A stretch of DNA of 64,000 bases from Enhydrobacter aerosaccus (GCA_903832005.1 CAIKZO010000037.1:1-64000), one strand, 5' to 3'. Shown: positions 7,879-16,654, counted from the first letter of the stretch. Program-made: numbers and translations. The notes: a model not told the origin generated them from the sequence alone.

Positions 7879-9464
7879 CCGTTGCCCTGGCGCCCACCGC
7901 AACGCCAGCGACCGAAAAGCACCATCCCGTCCTTGGCATTGCCGCGATCACGATCGGGGCGCTGCTCTCGACCATCGACACGCGCGTGACCAACGTCGGT
8001 CTTGCGGACATCCGGGGAAGCTTGTCGCTGGGATTCGACGAGGGCTCGTGGCTGACGACGGCGTATAGCGCGGCGCAATTAGTGCTTTGCCTGTCGGCTG
8101 CGTGGCTCGGCATCGTGATGAGCCCGCGCCGCGTCCTGCTGTCGACCGCTTCGGTCTTCATGGTGGCCTCCGTGTTTCCGCCGCTGACCAGCGATCCCAC
8201 CGCTCTGCTGGTTATCCAGATCGTGCGTGGACTGGCCGTCGGAACGTTCATCCCCTCGACGATTGCTTTCATCGTCCGCGAGCTGCCACCGCGGTGGTGG
8301 ACCTGGGGCATCGCCGCCTACGCGTTCCGCTTCGTGTTCTTCCAGAACGTCTCGTCCTCGATCGAAGCGTTCTATGACGAGAACGGGCTTTGGCAGTGGA
8401 TCTTCTGGCAGGATGTTCCAGCCACGCTCTTGATGATCGTGCTGGTCTGGTTCGGCATGCGGCGGCAGCCGATCGATATGGCTGCGCTCCGCGCCGGCGA
8501 CTGGACCGGAATCGCCTTTGGCGGCATCGGTCTTGCTGTCTTGTATACAGGCCTGGACCAGGGCAATCGACTCGACTGGCTCAACTCCGGCACGATCGTC
8601 GGTCTGCTGGTGGCTGGCGGGTTGTTGATGCTGGCATTCCTCGTCAACGAGCTCCTGGTCGGGCGGCCGCTGATCGATCACAAGCTGCTGTTGCATCCCA
8701 ACGTCCTGCTGCCGCCGCTGATCATAACGGTCTACCAGTTCGGCGTGTCGGCAACGGCCTTCATCGTGCCGGACTACCTGACCCGAGTGCAGGGCTTCCG
8801 CTCCCTGCAGATCGCCGACGTGGTCAACTGGATCGCCTTGCCGCAATTCGTGCTCGTGCCGTTGATGGCATGGACGCTGCGTTATCTCGATGCGCGCCTG
8901 CTGCTGGCTATCGGTCTCGCGACGGTCGCGGTTGCAAGCTGGATGAACACGGATCTCACGCACGACTGGACAGGCGGCGACTTCCTGCCCGCGCTGCTTG
9001 TCGGGGCTGTCGGTCTCGCGCTCGCCGTGACCTCGATCGTGACGTTCGGCATCTCCAACATAAGACCGGGCTGGGCGATCACCATTGCCGGCATGATCCA
9101 GACGGGCCGTTTGTTTGGCGCCGAGTTGGGCTCGGCCTTCATCCAGACCTATGTCCGTACGCACGAGCAGATCGCGTCGAACCTGGTTGGCCAACAGTTG
9201 AAGGCCGGTGGCTTCTCCGCCGATCAACGCACGGCGTTGTTGTCCGATGTCCTCGGCAGCCGGGCGGGCGGGGCCGACAATTCGACCGGCGAGGCCATGC
9301 TTACCCTTGGCAACCTGGTGCGCCGAGAGGCCTATGTATTGGCCTACATCGATGCGTTCTGGCTCATCGCCTGGGTGGTGACGGCGGGTCTTCTGCTGCT
9401 GATATTCCTCGAGCCGCCGCCGCCCAATCACCTGACGCCGCCACGGCTGCCACCTGTGGCGTGA
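7875..9464 (+). CDS. DHA2-family MFS multidrug transporter (EmrB-like)
   Basis: A 529-aa integral membrane drug/proton antiporter with about 14 predicted helices. The N-terminal motif TIDTRVTNVGLADIRGSL corresponds to the IVNVALP region of DHA2 pumps, and the EGSWLTTAYSAAQ motif follows. It starts at GTG 7875, overlapping the stop of the EmrA-like gene, so the two should be translated together and form an inner-membrane/periplasm efflux complex. The substrate cannot be read from sequence. The 503-aa frame on the opposite strand is a codon shadow. Confidence 0.9.
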   Translation: MTVALAPTATPATEKHHPVLGIAAITIGALLSTIDTRVTNVGLADIRGSLSLGFDEGSWLTTAYSAAQLVLCLSAAWLGIVMSPRRVLLSTASVFMVASVFPPLTSDPTALLVIQIVRGLAVGTFIPSTIAFIVRELPPRWWTWGIAAYAFRFVFFQNVSSSIEAFYDENGLWQWIFWQDVPATLLMIVLVWFGMRRQPIDMAALRAGDWTGIAFGGIGLAVLYTGLDQGNRLDWLNSGTIVGLLVAGGLLMLAFLVNELLVGRPLIDHKLLLHPNVLLPPLIITVYQFGVSATAFIVPDYLTRVQGFRSLQIADVVNWIALPQFVLVPLMAWTLRYLDARLLLAIGLATVAVASWMNTDLTHDWTGGDFLPALLVGAVGLALAVTSIVTFGISNIRPGWAITIAGMIQTGRLFGAELGSAFIQTYVRTHEQIASNLVGQQLKAGGFSADQRTALLSDVLGSRAGGADNSTGEAMLTLGNLVRREAYVLAYIDAFWLIAWVVTAGLLLLIFLEPPPPNHLTPPRLPPVA

Positions 9465-9500
9465 CGCGTCACTGAAGGGGCGCGCCCGGCACAAGACCCG

Positions 9501-9609
9501 AAAAAATGACGCGGTGTGCACCGAAATCCTGGGGCACATCGGATGTCGACACCACAAGGCTTTCGGCCCTTTTGTACCGGATTCCGCCACCCCCGTCGCG
9601 CAATAAAAT
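9501..9609. repeat. Dispersed ~110-bp intergenic repeat, copy A
   Basis: Aligns without gaps to 34701-34809, about 80% identical by my count. The identical block TTTTGTACCGGATTCCGCCAC lies near its right side. Both copies contain GTGCACC and GGGGCAC, which can pair with one mismatch. This copy lies between the convergent ends of the efflux pump gene and the 3-methyladenine glycosylase gene. Both strands give short frames with similar peptides (MAESGTK... on minus), but no start signal supports translation. Confidence 0.65.
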
Positions 9610-9629
9610 TACTCCCTGGGGAAACTGCT

Positions 9630-10226
9630 TTAGCGGTTCAGAGCGCTTGGGCCGCTGACGAACGGGCTGCCGCGGACATAGAAACGCAGCTTGAACTCCG
9701 CTCCCCGTGTCAGGCCGATCCGTACGCTTTTGCCGATATCCGGCTGCGGTTGGTCATCCGACGCGAGCCACAGAGGTCCCTTGCGGCAAAGATCGACACC
9801 GTCTAGGCGACGATCTATGTCGAGCGCCACGGCGAGACGTCCCGGTCCGCGCGTCAGCTGGCGCGGATCGACGGGGCCGCGCCGTTGCTCGACGATCGAC
9901 ACGCCCTCGATCGGTTCGAGCGCCCTGATCAGGACGCCAGCGCCGACACCGGCCGCCTCGCTGCTCACGTTGAGCATGTAGGACGTGCCGTACACCAGGT
10001 AGACGTAGGCATAGCCGGGACCGAGGAACAGTGTGCGATTGCGGGCCGTCATGCCGCGATAGGCGTGGCCGGCGGGATCACCGACGGGATAGGCCTCCGT
10101 CTCGACGATACGGCCAGCGATCGTGCCGTCGGCTGTTTCCCGCACCACGAGCTTGCCGATCAGGCTCTGCGCGAGCGTCACCGTGTCCGACGGCAGCCGG
10201 GTCCTGGCGAGGCGCTTGTAGGTCAA
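9630..10226 (-). CDS. DNA-3-methyladenine glycosylase, AAG/MPG type
   Basis: A 198-aa base-excision repair enzyme that removes alkylated or deaminated purines. It has the family motifs GRIVETEAYPVGDPAGHAYRG (with the catalytic Glu in ETEAY), RNRTLFLGPGYAYVYLVYG and LTRGPGRLAVAL. Length is normal for bacterial MPG proteins. Its ATG overlaps the stop of the upstream CocE-type hydrolase gene, so it is probably the second gene of that operon, although the functions are unrelated. Confidence 0.92.
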   Translation of the reverse strand: MTYKRLARTRLPSDTVTLAQSLIGKLVVRETADGTIAGRIVETEAYPVGDPAGHAYRGMTARNRTLFLGPGYAYVYLVYGTSYMLNVSSEAAGVGAGVLIRALEPIEGVSIVEQRRGPVDPRQLTRGPGRLAVALDIDRRLDGVDLCRKGPLWLASDDQPQPDIGKSVRIGLTRGAEFKLRFYVRGSPFVSGPSALNR

Positions 10227-12055
10227 GGAACGATCGGCAAGCGCACCCAGGAGTCTCCACCGTGCAGCAGGTCGAGAACGGGCGGGCGGCCGTGCGGCAC
10301 CTGGCCGAAGTGATCGGCATCGCCGCCGGCGATCGATAGCCGGAGGCGGCTGCCGCGCTCGAACGTCCAGGAGGTCGGCTGCAGGGCGAACTCGATTTTG
10401 GTGGGCTGACCGGGAACGAGGGGCGCGGCGACTTTCCGCTCCATGCTGTGATAGGGCCAGTTGCAGCGATACGTCTCGGGCGGATCGGACAGGGCCCGAT
10501 GCAGCGCCCGCAGTGCGCCCTCGGTCACGTAGTGCATGCTTCCATCGGCCTTGATCTCAGTGAGATAGCCGAGGATCGCGGCATCGGGCTGGTCGGCGCT
10601 CAATTCCACGGACAGCACGACATGGCCCGCGATCGTCAGCGCGCTGTCGAGCGGCTCCGACGTGAAGTTGAGGAAGGACTCCTGATACGCCGCCCAGTCT
10701 GGATAGTAGGACGTATTGTCGAATCCCGCCGCGCGTTCGTAGCGCGTGTTCCTGCCCGTCCCGTTGGCGAGATTGACCTTGTAGGTCGTCTTCCCGGCGC
10801 CGGGCGCATCGCTCAGTTGATTGTCGGAGGCCAGGTAGAGCGTCTTCTTGCCCTGGCTGGGGGGCCATTGCCGCGCCGTGCGCCAGCGCTCGTCGTGCAT
10901 GGAGAAATAATGGACCGGCTCTTCCTGTTCGTAGCCGTTGGCGATGCCGCACAGGTAATGATCGAAGAAGCGCAACACTTCCGCCAAAATGGGAAAGTCC
11001 GGCGCCGCCTTGTCGCGATAAGGCGAGACATTAGCCCGTGCGCCGTGGTCCCACGGCCCGAGAAGAAGATGGGTGGGTCGGCCGTCGGCATAGGTTAGGA
11101 AGCGGCTGATCGATCCGTTCGTGTAGGCAGCGCCATCCATCCATCCGGAAACGCACAGCACCGCCGTGCCGGGTGTTGCCTCGGCGGCATAGTGATACGG
11201 GCCCATCAGTGCCGGCGTGAAGCTCGGATCGTAGGGCAGTGCACTGTCCTTGAAGCGGAACTCGGTGATGAAGTCCGCCATATGGAAACTGTTGTGATGC
11301 TCGGCGACGGCGGCCGCGCAGAGCGCGCCATCGGCATCGTCGTCGACGGGCTGGGGACTGGCCAGGTTGGGGTCGGCGAAATAGGCGTACTTCCGGCGCT
11401 CGTCGCGCAGATCGCGATCGAGCGCGATCATCAATTGTCCCTCGCGGCCGGCGAGCCGGTTCAACAGCAGCAGGCCGCCGGGATAGCAGTTCTCTAGATA
11501 GGTATCGAAGACGGCGAACAGCGGCGCCACGGCCTTGACCGCAGGATGCCCGCTCGTGAGCAGGAAGTCGCTGGCGGCGCCGAGATAAGAGATGCCGGTC
11601 GATCCGATCGCGCCGTTGGACCAGGGCTGGGCCACGATCCAGTCCGCCACCGCACGATAATCCTCGCGCTCGCGCGGCGAGCGGAAACTGTCGCGGCAGC
11701 CGAAGCTGGCGCCGGTGCCGCGCACGTCGACCACGACCAGCGCATAGCCGTGCGGCACGAAAGTGTTGCGGTAGCGATGGACATTGGGGCTGCGTTCTGT
11801 CGCGACGGTGTCATCGACGAGCGCGAAGCGGCGGTAATAGGGCGTGAAGATCGCGATCGTCGGAAAGGTCTCTGGCGCTGTCACCCCGGCCTTCGGGACC
11901 GGCAAGTAGACGTCCGCCGCTAGTCGGCAGCCATCGTCCATGGTGACGTAGGTCGAGAACGGCTTGTTCGGCAGGGCGTATTTGATCTCTTTTGCCGCCA
12001 GATAATCTGATGGCGCAAGACGCCAGGCACCGGAATCCTTGTCCGAGTCAGACAT
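10223..12055 (-). CDS. CocE/NonD-family serine hydrolase
   Basis: A 610-aa alpha/beta hydrolase of the X-Pro dipeptidyl-peptidase (S15)/cocaine esterase family. The nucleophile motif is GSTGISYLGA. Acid and histidine candidates are in VSGWMDGA and LLLGPWDHGA. A C-terminal jelly-roll domain follows (FERGSRLRLSIAGGDADHF). Such proteins hydrolyse esters or amides, sometimes acyl-amino-acid derivatives; the substrate here is unknown. No signal peptide is evident. It starts 15 bases downstream of a Bug-type binding-protein gene on the same strand, so substrate capture and hydrolysis may be linked. Confidence 0.88.
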   Translation of the reverse strand: MSDSDKDSGAWRLAPSDYLAAKEIKYALPNKPFSTYVTMDDGCRLAADVYLPVPKAGVTAPETFPTIAIFTPYYRRFALVDDTVATERSPNVHRYRNTFVPHGYALVVVDVRGTGASFGCRDSFRSPREREDYRAVADWIVAQPWSNGAIGSTGISYLGAASDFLLTSGHPAVKAVAPLFAVFDTYLENCYPGGLLLLNRLAGREGQLMIALDRDLRDERRKYAYFADPNLASPQPVDDDADGALCAAAVAEHHNSFHMADFITEFRFKDSALPYDPSFTPALMGPYHYAAEATPGTAVLCVSGWMDGAAYTNGSISRFLTYADGRPTHLLLGPWDHGARANVSPYRDKAAPDFPILAEVLRFFDHYLCGIANGYEQEEPVHYFSMHDERWRTARQWPPSQGKKTLYLASDNQLSDAPGAGKTTYKVNLANGTGRNTRYERAAGFDNTSYYPDWAAYQESFLNFTSEPLDSALTIAGHVVLSVELSADQPDAAILGYLTEIKADGSMHYVTEGALRALHRALSDPPETYRCNWPYHSMERKVAAPLVPGQPTKIEFALQPTSWTFERGSRLRLSIAGGDADHFGQVPHGRPPVLDLLHGGDSWVRLPIVP

Positions 12056-12059
12056 GCTC

Positions 12060-13040
12060 TCACTTCACGGCGGCAGGCGTGGAGAGTTTGACGATCTCGC
12101 CCCAGCGGCCGATTTCTTTCGCGAGATAGGCGCCCAGCTCGTCCGGGCCGCCGCGCTTTTCGTCGACGCCTTGGGCCGCGAGGATTTCCTTGATCTTCGG
12201 GTTTTGCATCGCCTTGTCGATGGCGCCGGAGAGCCGGTCGACGATCGGCTTGGGCGTGCCCTTCGCGGCCATCAGGAAGTAGGCGATCTCGACGGTGAGA
12301 TCGGGATAGCCCGCTTCCTTGAAGGTGGGAACGTCGGGCGCCACGCTTGCCCGCGTCTCGCCGGTGACGGCGATCATGCGTGCCTGCTTGGCGCTGTACA
12401 CCGGCATGCCCGACGTAACCGGCGTGAACCAGATCTGGATGCGGTTGGTCAGCAGGTCCGTAAGTGCATCGGGCGTGCTCTTGTACGGCACCATCACCGT
12501 GTTGATCTTGGCCGCGCGGTTCAGCATCTCGCCCAGGAATTGCGGCACGCCGCCGATATAGCCTGCGAAGTTGAGCTTGCCGGGTTGCTGGCGGGCCATT
12601 TCGACGAGGTCGGCCACGCTCTTCACCGGAAGCTCGTTGGGCACGAACATCGAATAGAGCCCCTTGCCGCTGAAGGCGATCGGCACGAAGTCCTTCGTCA
12701 GGTCGGTAGTCGCATTGCCGGTGACCTGGTTGAGGATCTGGCTCACCGAAGGAATGAACAGCGTGTAGCCATCGGGCTTCGATTTCGCGACGAGGTCGGC
12801 GGCGATGTTTCCAGTAGCGCCGGCGCGATTGTCGATGATGACGCTTTGGCCGAGCGTTCCCATCATGTCTTGCCCGAGCTGGCGGGCGATGACGTCGTTG
12901 GTCGTACCGGGACCGAACGGCACGACGATGGTGATCGGCTTGGTGGGAAAGTCCTGCGCGCGGGCGGGGATCGCCGCGCTTGCAATGCCGGCCATCGCCG
13001 AAGTGACGGCAGCTCGCCGGGACAATTTCGCAATCTTCAT
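12060..13040 (-). CDS. Tripartite tricarboxylate transporter substrate-binding protein (Bug family)
   Basis: A 326-aa periplasmic binding protein. The N-terminal signal has an arginine pair and hydrophobic core (LSRRAAVTSAMAGIASAAIPARA), then the Bug start FPTKPITIVVPFGPGTTNDVIAR. The later motifs VIIDNRAGATGNIAADLVAKSKPDGYT and YIGGVPQFLGEMLNRAA are typical. No TctA/TctB membrane genes are adjacent, which is common for this expanded family in soil proteobacteria. The ligand is unknown. It is divergent from the DUF1989 genes. Confidence 0.93.
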   Translation of the reverse strand: MKIAKLSRRAAVTSAMAGIASAAIPARAQDFPTKPITIVVPFGPGTTNDVIARQLGQDMMGTLGQSVIIDNRAGATGNIAADLVAKSKPDGYTLFIPSVSQILNQVTGNATTDLTKDFVPIAFSGKGLYSMFVPNELPVKSVADLVEMARQQPGKLNFAGYIGGVPQFLGEMLNRAAKINTVMVPYKSTPDALTDLLTNRIQIWFTPVTSGMPVYSAKQARMIAVTGETRASVAPDVPTFKEAGYPDLTVEIAYFLMAAKGTPKPIVDRLSGAIDKAMQNPKIKEILAAQGVDEKRGGPDELGAYLAKEIGRWGEIVKLSTPAAVK

Positions 13041-13047
13041 GGACGGT

Positions 13048-13076
13048 CTCCCACTTTTTTCATTTGTCGGTGGGAG
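13048..13076. promoter_or_regulatory. Inverted repeat in the divergent Bug/DUF1989 intergenic region
   Basis: Perfect 7-base arms CTCCCAC and GTGGGAG are separated by 15 bases. On the minus strand the left arm reads GTGGGAG, 7 bases before the Bug gene ATG, so it doubles as that gene's ribosome site. It could be an operator or simply two purine-rich stretches. It does not resemble the MarR palindromes found downstream. Confidence 0.3.
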
Positions 13077-13134
13077 TTAAAGGTGTCGCGCTGTGGGGGT
13101 CAACACCAACGCCTGCCCGGTGCTAGACTGGGGA

Positions 13135-13941
13135 ATGACCAAGTCGGAAATCGCGGACGCCAACCGGCGCCGCTACGAGGAGATGCGCGCGGCAGGCCAG
13201 GGGGCGACGCCGAAAGTGTTGCCGCCGGCGACGGCGCTGGGCGGCGCGCCGATCGCACCGGAAGCGGTCCTCAGCCGCGAGAGCGTGCCCTTCGGCTGGT
13301 ATCACTCCCTGCGCCTGCGGCGCGGCGAGGCCGTGCGGATCGCCGACGAGAGTGGGCGTTCGAGCGTCTCGCTGATCGGCTGGTGCGAGCGCGATACCTC
13401 GGAGCGGATCAACTGCGCCGATACGGCGAAGGTCCAGTGGAGCGCGGCTCTGTCGAAGGGCCGCGTGATCCTGACCGACATGGGCAGAATTTTCCTCTCA
13501 CTGATCGAGGATACCAGCGGTGCGCACGACCTGCTGATGGGTGGCTCGACGCCGTCCTCGGCCCTGGCGGCCTACGGAGAGGCGACGCGCAACACCCAGG
13601 ATAATTTCCTGGCCGCGGCGGCGAAGTTGGGTCTCGGCCTGCGCGACATTCCGCCGTGTGTGACGTTCTTCGCGCCGGTCTCGCTCGATGCTGGTGGGCG
13701 CTTTGTCTGGAACGGGTCGCGAAAGCGGGCGGGAGACTTCGTCGATCTGCGCGCTGAGGAAGATCTCCTGCTCGTGCTGTCGAACTGCGCCCATCCGCTT
13801 GACCCAGCGCGGCCAGCTGCCGGCGGGCCGATCACGGTGACACGGCATCGCGTGGGAGCCACGCCGGCCGACGATTTCTGTCGCACGGCCTCGCCGGAAA
13901 TAACGCGCGCCTTCGAGGTGACGGAGCAGCTCCATGCTTGA
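13135..13941 (+). CDS. DUF1989 protein (urea carboxylase-associated / carboxyguanidine deiminase subunit-like), long paralog
   Basis: A 268-aa protein of the DUF1989 fold: RLRRGEAVRIADESGRSSVSLIG, KGRVILTDMGRIFLSLIEDTSGAHDLLMGG, LLLVLSNCAHPLDP. DUF1989 pairs next to urea/guanidine carboxylase genes are known as the two subunits of carboxyguanidine deiminase. Here there is no biotin carboxylase nearby, so the substrate may be different. The start at 13135 avoids a 14-codon extension and follows GGGGA. The reading frame overlaps the start of the second DUF1989 gene by 8 bases, suggesting a heteromer. Confidence 0.82.
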   Translation: MTKSEIADANRRRYEEMRAAGQGATPKVLPPATALGGAPIAPEAVLSRESVPFGWYHSLRLRRGEAVRIADESGRSSVSLIGWCERDTSERINCADTAKVQWSAALSKGRVILTDMGRIFLSLIEDTSGAHDLLMGGSTPSSALAAYGEATRNTQDNFLAAAAKLGLGLRDIPPCVTFFAPVSLDAGGRFVWNGSRKRAGDFVDLRAEEDLLLVLSNCAHPLDPARPAAGGPITVTRHRVGATPADDFCRTASPEITRAFEVTEQLHA

Positions 13942-14560
13942 GGAGAAACAGGCCGTTTATACTTTCGACGTTCCGGCGGAGCGGCCGTGGTCGCACCTGC
14001 TGAAGCGCGGCCAGACGCTGCGCATCGTCGACATCGAGGGGCAGCAGGCAGTCGATGCGTTGCTCTACGGCGCGGACAACACGGCGGAGCGTTACAGCGC
14101 GCAGGACACGATGCGCGCGCAGGGCTCGGCGTATATCGACCTTGGCACCCAGCTGATCTCCAATCTCGGCCGGGTCATGGCGCGCATCACCGCCGACTCC
14201 TGTGGGCGGCATGACACCTCTGCAGGCTGCTGCTCGTGCGAAAGCAACGCGATCCGCTTCGGCGACGTGACGAAATACCAGCCAGCCTGCCGGGACAACT
14301 TCATCCTCGAACTGTCGCGCTATGGGCTGACCAAGCGGGACATCGTGGCCAACCTTAATTTCTTCATGAACGTGCCGATCGAACCGTCGGGCGACTTCAC
14401 CGTGGTCGACGGGATCTCGGGCCCCGGCAACCACGTCGACATCACCGCGGAGATGGACGTGATCGTGGCGATCTCGAACTGTCCGCAGATCAACAATCCC
14501 TGCAACGGCTTCAATCCGACGCCGGTGCGTGTCCTGATCTGGGACAAACCCGTCAACTGA
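13934..14560 (+). CDS. DUF1989 protein, short paralog (urea carboxylase-associated 2-like)
   Basis: A 208-aa partner of the preceding gene: FDVPAERPWSHLLKRGQTLRIVD, GGADNT-like YGADNTAERY, GRHDTSAGCCSCESNAIRFG and AISNCPQINNPCNGFNPTPV. The cysteine cluster CCSC and the C-terminal SNCPQ...NPC segment are the conserved metal- or substrate-site features of this family. The 8-base overlap with the upstream paralog points to coupled translation. It ends convergently with marR, overlapping it by 8 bases. Its role in the neighbouring catabolic island is likely but unproven. Confidence 0.82.
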   Translation: MLEEKQAVYTFDVPAERPWSHLLKRGQTLRIVDIEGQQAVDALLYGADNTAERYSAQDTMRAQGSAYIDLGTQLISNLGRVMARITADSCGRHDTSAGCCSCESNAIRFGDVTKYQPACRDNFILELSRYGLTKRDIVANLNFFMNVPIEPSGDFTVVDGISGPGNHVDITAEMDVIVAISNCPQINNPCNGFNPTPVRVLIWDKPVN

Positions 14561-15020
14561 CCCGGAGCGGCGCCCGGCTGTGTGCGTTGCCCGTGCTGAC
14601 CAGATGAGCCAGCGCCTTTAGAAAGAGGGCACGCTCGCGCGGCTTCAGCGCATCGATCGTGCGCTCGTGCGCGCGGCGCGCCGGCTCTTCCATCTGCGTG
14701 AGCAGCCGCTTGCAGGCCGCTGTCGGCAGCACGTGCTTCAGGCGCCGGTCCTGCCGTCCCTGCAGGCGACGCACCAGCCCGTTACGCGCAAGGCGGGCCA
14801 CGACGTTGGCAAGCGTCGCACGGTCGATGCCGACCTCTTGCGCGAGCGCTGCCTGTTCGAGGCCGGGCTGGGCCGCGACCGCGGTGAGGATACTGTACTG
14901 CACCGGCGTCACGTTGAACGCCGCGCATTCCTCCGCGAACAGCGAGAGGTGGATCTGGTGCAGCCGCCGGATCAGGAAGCCGGGGCGGGCGGCGAGGGCG
15001 AAGGCTGTCTTCTTGCTCAT
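14553..15020 (-). CDS. MarR-family transcriptional regulator
   Basis: A 155-aa winged-helix repressor: FLIRRLHQIHLSLFAEECAAFNVTPVQYSILTAV, then the recognition helix region GIDRATLANVVARLARNGLVRR and the wing (GRQDRRLKHVLPT). It is divergent from the polar-amino-acid ABC operon. Two CGTCAG-N4-CT(G/A)ACG palindromes lie 36-74 bases upstream of its start, and the same palindromes occur at 21059-21101 and 27039-27054. It is thus the best candidate to bind them and control the whole island. A weak GG-N10-GC element (TGGCAC...GC, 15040-15054, minus strand) lies between operator and start. The ligand is unknown. Confidence 0.9.
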   Translation of the reverse strand: MSKKTAFALAARPGFLIRRLHQIHLSLFAEECAAFNVTPVQYSILTAVAAQPGLEQAALAQEVGIDRATLANVVARLARNGLVRRLQGRQDRRLKHVLPTAACKRLLTQMEEPARRAHERTIDALKPRERALFLKALAHLVSTGNAHSRAPLRVS

Positions 15021-15055
15021 GAGTCCTTGATAGCAGGCTGCGCGCGTTGTGCCAC

Positions 15056-15094
15056 CGTCAGTATGCTGACGAACTAATCGTCAGTATGCTAACG
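15056..15094. promoter_or_regulatory. Tandem MarR-type operators
   Basis: Two 16-base palindromes, CGTCAGTATGCTGACG (15056-15071, perfect 6-base arms) and CGTCAGTATGCTAACG (15079-15094, one mismatch). They are spaced 23 bases start to start, about two helical turns. They sit between marR (minus) and the ABC permease gene (plus), and near-identical pairs recur at 21059-21101. Confidence 0.8.
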
Positions 15095-15108
15095 AAATTC
15101 CCAACAAG

Positions 15109-15124
15109 TGGCATGCCACTTGCT
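15109..15124 (+). promoter_or_regulatory. Sigma-54-type -24/-12 promoter element
   Basis: TGGCATGCCACTTGCT matches the RpoN consensus TGGCAC-N5-TTGC(A/T) except for one base, with the invariant GG (15110-15111) and GC (15122-15123) ten bases apart. It lies 15 bases downstream of the second MarR palindrome and 56 bases before the GTG of the permease gene. Much of it overlaps an 18-base perfect palindrome, CAAGTGGCATGCCACTTG (15105-15122), so a binding site is an alternative reading. Confidence 0.55.
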
Positions 15125-15179
15125 TCTTGTGGCGACGCGGCGCACGGTGCGCCACGTCTGAGGCTGGGATATCGACATC

Positions 15180-15881
15180 GTGATCTGGGATTGGGAAGCG
15201 TTTTTTCATTACATCCATAGCCCGTATTTGTTGACGGGCGCGGGAGTGTCGCTTGCCCTTTCGATCGGGGCCATGCTGATCGGACTCGTGCTCGGCGGCT
15301 GCGCGGCGATGATGCGCATGTCGGAGCAGCGCTGGGTTCGGCTACCGGCCTCGGGATATGTCTGGCTGTTCCGCGGAACGCCGGTGCTGGTCCAGCTCAT
15401 CATCATCTACACCGGCCTGCCGCAACTGGGACTTCAACTCGGCGTCGTGGCGTCTGCGCTGATCGGGCTCGGCGTCAACGAGGGCGCCTATCTTGCCGAG
15501 ATCATTCGCTCCGGCATCTCGGCGGTGCCCAAGGGCCAGTTCGAGGCGGCGCGCGCGATCGGCATGACCTGGCCGAAGACGATGCGCATTGTCGTCCTGC
15601 CGCAGGCCATGCGGATCATCATTCCGCCGCTCGGCAACGCCTTCAACGGCCTGATGAAAACGTCGTCGCTCGCGTCGGTGATCTCGATGGAGGAGCTGCT
15701 GCGCCGCACCGAGTTGCTGGTGCAGGTCCAGTTCAAGGTGCTCGAGATCTTCATCGTCTCGGCCCTCTATTATCTCTTCCTGACCACGGTATGGGGCCTG
15801 ATCCAGAGTCGCCTCGAGGCCTATGCCTCGCGCTCGGTCGCTCCCGCCGCCAACGTGCCGGTGCCCGCCGATGCCACCTGA
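15180..15881 (+). CDS. Polar amino acid ABC transporter permease (HisM/GlnP type)
   Basis: A 233-aa inner-membrane permease with about five helices. It carries the family's N-terminal pattern (LLTGAGVSLALSIGAMLIGLVLGG), the GTPVLVQL motif, and the EAA loop that contacts the ATPase (EAARAIGMTWPKTMRIVVLPQAMRIIIPPLGN). It starts at GTG 15180. It overlaps the ATPase gene by 11 bases. Only one permease is present, so it may form a homodimer. The matching binding protein is probably the one encoded convergently at 19052-19924. Confidence 0.93.
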   Translation: MIWDWEAFFHYIHSPYLLTGAGVSLALSIGAMLIGLVLGGCAAMMRMSEQRWVRLPASGYVWLFRGTPVLVQLIIIYTGLPQLGLQLGVVASALIGLGVNEGAYLAEIIRSGISAVPKGQFEAARAIGMTWPKTMRIVVLPQAMRIIIPPLGNAFNGLMKTSSLASVISMEELLRRTELLVQVQFKVLEIFIVSALYYLFLTTVWGLIQSRLEAYASRSVAPAANVPVPADAT

Positions 15882-16653
15882 ATCTTCCGCCATCGTCGAA
15901 GCCCGCGGCGTTCATAAGCACTTTGGCGCGACCCATGTCCTGAAGGGCGTCGACCTCGCGGTGAGCAAGGGCGAGGTGGTCGTCATCATCGGCCCGAGCG
16001 GCGGCGGCAAGAGCACCTTCCTGCGCACGCTCAACTTCCTCGATCGTCCAGACTCCGGCGAGATCTGGGTCAATGGCGCGGCGATGGGCGCGCCCGAGGC
16101 GGGCAGCGGGCGGGCCAAGCTCTCCGACGCGGGCCTGTCGCGCCAGCGCCGGCAGATCGGCATGGTATTCCAGCAGTTCAACCTGTTCAGCCACATGACG
16201 GCACTCGAAAACGTCATGAGCGGCCCGATCCATGTGCTGAAGACCGACAAGGCGGCAGCCCTGGCCGACGCCAAGCGTCTATTGGCGCTGGTTGGCCTCG
16301 CCGACAAGGAAGCCTCCTATCCCGGCCAGCTTTCGGGTGGCCAGCAGCAGAGGGTGGCGATCGCCCGCGCGCTCGCCATGCATCCTTCGGTGATGCTGTT
16401 CGATGAGCCCACGTCGTCGCTCGATCCCGAGATGGTGGCCGAAGTGCTGCAGGTCATGCTGGACCTCTCGCAACGCGGCATGACGATGGTGATCGTGACG
16501 CACGAGATCCAGTTCGCGCGCAAGGCGGCCAATCGCATCCTGTTCATGGAAAATGGCCGCATCATCGAAGAGGGCCGCCCGCAGGACCTGGTCGACAGCC
16601 CGCGTAACGAGCGGACCAAGCAGTTCCTCAACATGGTGGCGGAAGGAAGCTGA
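15871..16653 (+). CDS. Polar amino acid ABC transporter ATP-binding protein (GlnQ/HisP type)
   Basis: A 260-aa ATPase that energises the adjacent permease. Walker A is GPSGGGKST, the Q-loop is MVFQQFNLF, the signature is LSGGQQQRVAIARAL and Walker B is VMLFDEPTSSLDPE, with the switch His in VTHEIQF. The ATG at 15871 lies inside the end of the permease gene, so translation is coupled. The 1-base spacing to the next gene, a flavin monooxygenase, puts uptake and oxidation in one transcript. Confidence 0.95.
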   Translation: MPPESSAIVEARGVHKHFGATHVLKGVDLAVSKGEVVVIIGPSGGGKSTFLRTLNFLDRPDSGEIWVNGAAMGAPEAGSGRAKLSDAGLSRQRRQIGMVFQQFNLFSHMTALENVMSGPIHVLKTDKAAALADAKRLLALVGLADKEASYPGQLSGGQQQRVAIARALAMHPSVMLFDEPTSSLDPEMVAEVLQVMLDLSQRGMTMVIVTHEIQFARKAANRILFMENGRIIEEGRPQDLVDSPRNERTKQFLNMVAEGS

Positions 16654-16654
16654 C

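Noticed and set aside
8079..9590. 503-aa frame on the minus strand
   Set aside because: Lies opposite the DHA2 pump gene and has the Arg/His/Gln/Asp-rich composition of an antisense shadow; no family features.
13048..13076. Riboswitch upstream of the DUF1989 pair (for example guanidine-sensing)
   Set aside because: Only one short inverted repeat, largely explained by the Bug gene ribosome site; no conserved guanidine-riboswitch features seen.
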